Assembly: GCF_018130785.1 (NCBI RefSeq)
Contig: NZ_JAFCJT010000013.1
Coordinates: 1-64,000 of the forward strand
DNA: 64,000 nt
From: Bradyrhizobium liaoningense
Lineage (GTDB): Bacteria > Pseudomonadota > Alphaproteobacteria > Rhizobiales > Xanthobacteraceae
Direction of reading: 5' to 3'
The notes under the pieces were generated by a model that had not been told where the DNA came from, made no database searches, and saw nothing but the letters and a program-made list of their open reading frames with translations. The translations under genes were made by a program, and so were the position numbers. Below, piece by piece: positions 62,828 through 64,000 of this stretch (position 1 is the stretch's first letter; every line of letters starts with the position of its first letter).

Positions 62828-63619
62828 TTAGTCGCGCTGGCCGAGGAGCTGCAACAGCAGCGTGAACAGGTTGATGAAGTTCAGGTACAGCGACAGGGCG
62901 CCAGTGATAGCCGCACGCTCTGCGATTTCACCGCCGGCCGAGGCATAGCCGTAGATGTAGTCGTTCTTCAGCCGCTGGGTGTCCCAGGCGGTGAGGCCGG
63001 CGAACACCAGCACACCGACCACCGACACGACGAACTGCAGCACCGAGCTCGCCAGGAACAGGTTGACCAGGCTCGCGATGATGATGCCGATCAGGCCCAT
63101 GAACAGGAATGAGCCCATTCCGGTCATGTCACGCTTGGTGGTGTAGCCGTAGAGGCTCAGCGCACCGAACGTGGCCGCGGTGATGAAGAACACCCGCACG
63201 ATCGAGGTGTGCGTGAACACCAGGAAGATCGACGACAGCGAGATGCCCATCAGCGCCGCGAACACCCAGAACAGGATCTGGGCGGTCGAGGGGGCGAGAC
63301 GGTTGATGCCCGCCGAGATCACGAACACCATCGCGAGCGGCGCGAGCATGAATAGCCACTTCAGGGGGCTGACGAACATCGCGTAGCCGAACGGCGTCAG
63401 GAACAGCTTGCCGACGCGGACCGCTTCCGGGGTCGGAACGTCAGTCACGGCGGCCATATAGACGCCGAGAGCGGCAAGGCCGGTGATGGCCAGGCCGATG
63501 CTCATGTAATTGTAGATGCGCAGCATGTAGGCGCGCAGACCGGCATCGACCGTCGCGGCGTCGACACGCCCGGCGGCCCTGCCGAAAGGAGAAGCGTAGT
63601 TACGGTCTAGGTCCGACAT
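62828..63619 (-). CDS. Bax inhibitor-1/YccA-family membrane protein
   Basis: A 263-residue inner-membrane protein with about seven hydrophobic segments. Motifs AYMLRIYNYMSIGLAITGLAA, FVFAALMGISLSSIF-like (WVFAALMGISLSSIFLVFT), GFLVFAGLTAWDTQRLKNDY and the C-terminal ALSLYLNFINLFTLLLQLLG fit the BI-1/UPF0005 (YbhL/YccA) family. Some relatives modulate FtsH proteolysis or conduct Ca2+/H+; the role here is not shown. The ATG at 63619 (SDLDRNYASPFG) was chosen by family start. Confidence 0.92.
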   Translation of the reverse strand: MSDLDRNYASPFGRAAGRVDAATVDAGLRAYMLRIYNYMSIGLAITGLAALGVYMAAVTDVPTPEAVRVGKLFLTPFGYAMFVSPLKWLFMLAPLAMVFVISAGINRLAPSTAQILFWVFAALMGISLSSIFLVFTHTSIVRVFFITAATFGALSLYGYTTKRDMTGMGSFLFMGLIGIIIASLVNLFLASSVLQFVVSVVGVLVFAGLTAWDTQRLKNDYIYGYASAGGEIAERAAITGALSLYLNFINLFTLLLQLLGQRD

Positions 63620-63889
63620 GGTCGAATTCCCGTTGGTTGGCCCGGTCCGGCATGAGGGTCGCCATGCCGCCGGTTCGTCAAATTCTATCTCGGATACCGA
63701 TCTGTGCCGACTAAATTCTGGCTCATAATCGGGGCTCCGAACCCATTGGATATGTGGGAAACTAACACATTCGCTGCAACCGTCCACGCGCGGCTGAATG
63801 TCGCCCTCGCCCGCAATCCTGGCGAGCGGACGTGGTTAATCGCTGGAATCGTGCGATTCCGACATAGCAAGGTCACCCGCTACCATTTG

Positions 63890-64000
63890 TCACAAATTCC
63901 GCAACACCGTGGCGGGCTTTTTGTTCAATGCCAGCAGCGTGCCGGCGAGCCCAAGTCCGACCGTGACGACCAGGGCAGCCGCGACCACGGCGGCCGCGCT
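63890..64000 (-). CDS. FtsX-like ABC transporter permease, C-terminal end (partial)
   Basis: The last 36 codons of a gene that continues beyond the right edge. The frame reads SAAAVVAAALVVTVGLGLAG then TLLALNKKPATVLRNL and stops. The final hydrophobic helix followed by LALxxKPAxVLR is the usual end of YbbP/FtsX-like permeases of lipoprotein or lysophospholipase-linked ABC systems. Only this end is visible, so the assignment rests on that tail. Confidence 0.6.
   Translation of the reverse strand, partial: SAAAVVAAALVVTVGLGLAGTLLALNKKPATVLRNL

Overview
This is a GC-rich stretch of core chromosome from an alphaproteobacterium, almost certainly a Bradyrhizobium or a very close relative in the Nitrobacteraceae. 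Four things point there. The malonyl-CoA synthetase closely resembles RpMatB of Rhodopseudomonas palustris. aconitase (acnA) sits beside the ccm/cyc cytochrome c maturation genes, an arrangement known from Bradyrhizobium japonicum. Many short secreted or proline-rich proteins are of bradyrhizobial type. Gaps between genes are full of the palindromic repeats typical of these genomes. I see no nod, nif, phage, transposase, CRISPR, rRNA or tRNA gene. The window reads as stable housekeeping chromosome, not an island.

Layout. 0.1-7.4 kb: PAP2 phosphatase, argG, a PhoA-type alkaline phosphatase, a homocysteine S-methyltransferase family protein and a proline-rich OmpA-domain envelope protein. 7.6-13.6 kb (minus strand): a small proline-rich protein, VOC protein, FkbM methyltransferase, SbmA/BacA-type ABC exporter and hybrid histidine kinase. 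13.7-17.2 kb: sdhCDAB. 17.7-27.6 kb: TauE/SafE permease, matB, SDR, fasciclin protein, a cytochrome b plus Tat-exported molybdoenzyme pair, an MFS transporter, leuB, a hexapeptide acyltransferase and a small secreted protein. 27.8-33.4 kb: membrane protein, asd, beta-carbonic anhydrase, CitE-like lyase, Crp/Fnr regulator and DUF6455 protein. 33.5-40.9 kb: glycosyltransferase, leuD, a PNPOx-like protein divergent from an XRE/MmyB-type regulator, a zincin, several small secreted proteins and leuC. 40.9-44.9 kb: the ffh-rpsP-rimM-trmD-rplS operon. 45-53.9 kb: MBL hydrolase, a periplasmic GyrI-like/SIMPL pair, dapF-mtaB, DUF2336, an RluA-type pseudouridine synthase and ftsY-yciB. 54-57 kb: ccmABCDG. 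57.3 kb to the end: acnA, DUF1223, DUF2794, GNAT, a Bax-inhibitor-1 homologue and the tail of an FtsX-like permease cut by the window edge.

How the genes fit together. leuB, leuC and leuD are present but scattered. asd and dapF belong to lysine/diaminopimelate synthesis and argG to arginine synthesis. sdhCDAB, acnA, the ccm genes and matB form a respiratory and central-carbon set. ffh and ftsY are the two GTPases of the signal-recognition pathway. The translation operon (S16, RimM, TrmD, L19) has its usual gene order.

The most notable signals are non-coding or structural. I find 15 copies of about five palindromic repeat families between genes. One of them supplies the last ~18 codons and the stop of rimM. 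There are candidate regulatory sites: an Irr-like (ICE) box before acnA, FixK/FNR-type boxes before DUF6455 and before the Crp/Fnr gene, and paired GGT-N6-ACC sites between the PNPOx and XRE genes. There is also a possible leaderless upstream ORF before leuC and an orphan minus-strand terminator near 61.3 kb. I did not find a convincing new multi-gene system.
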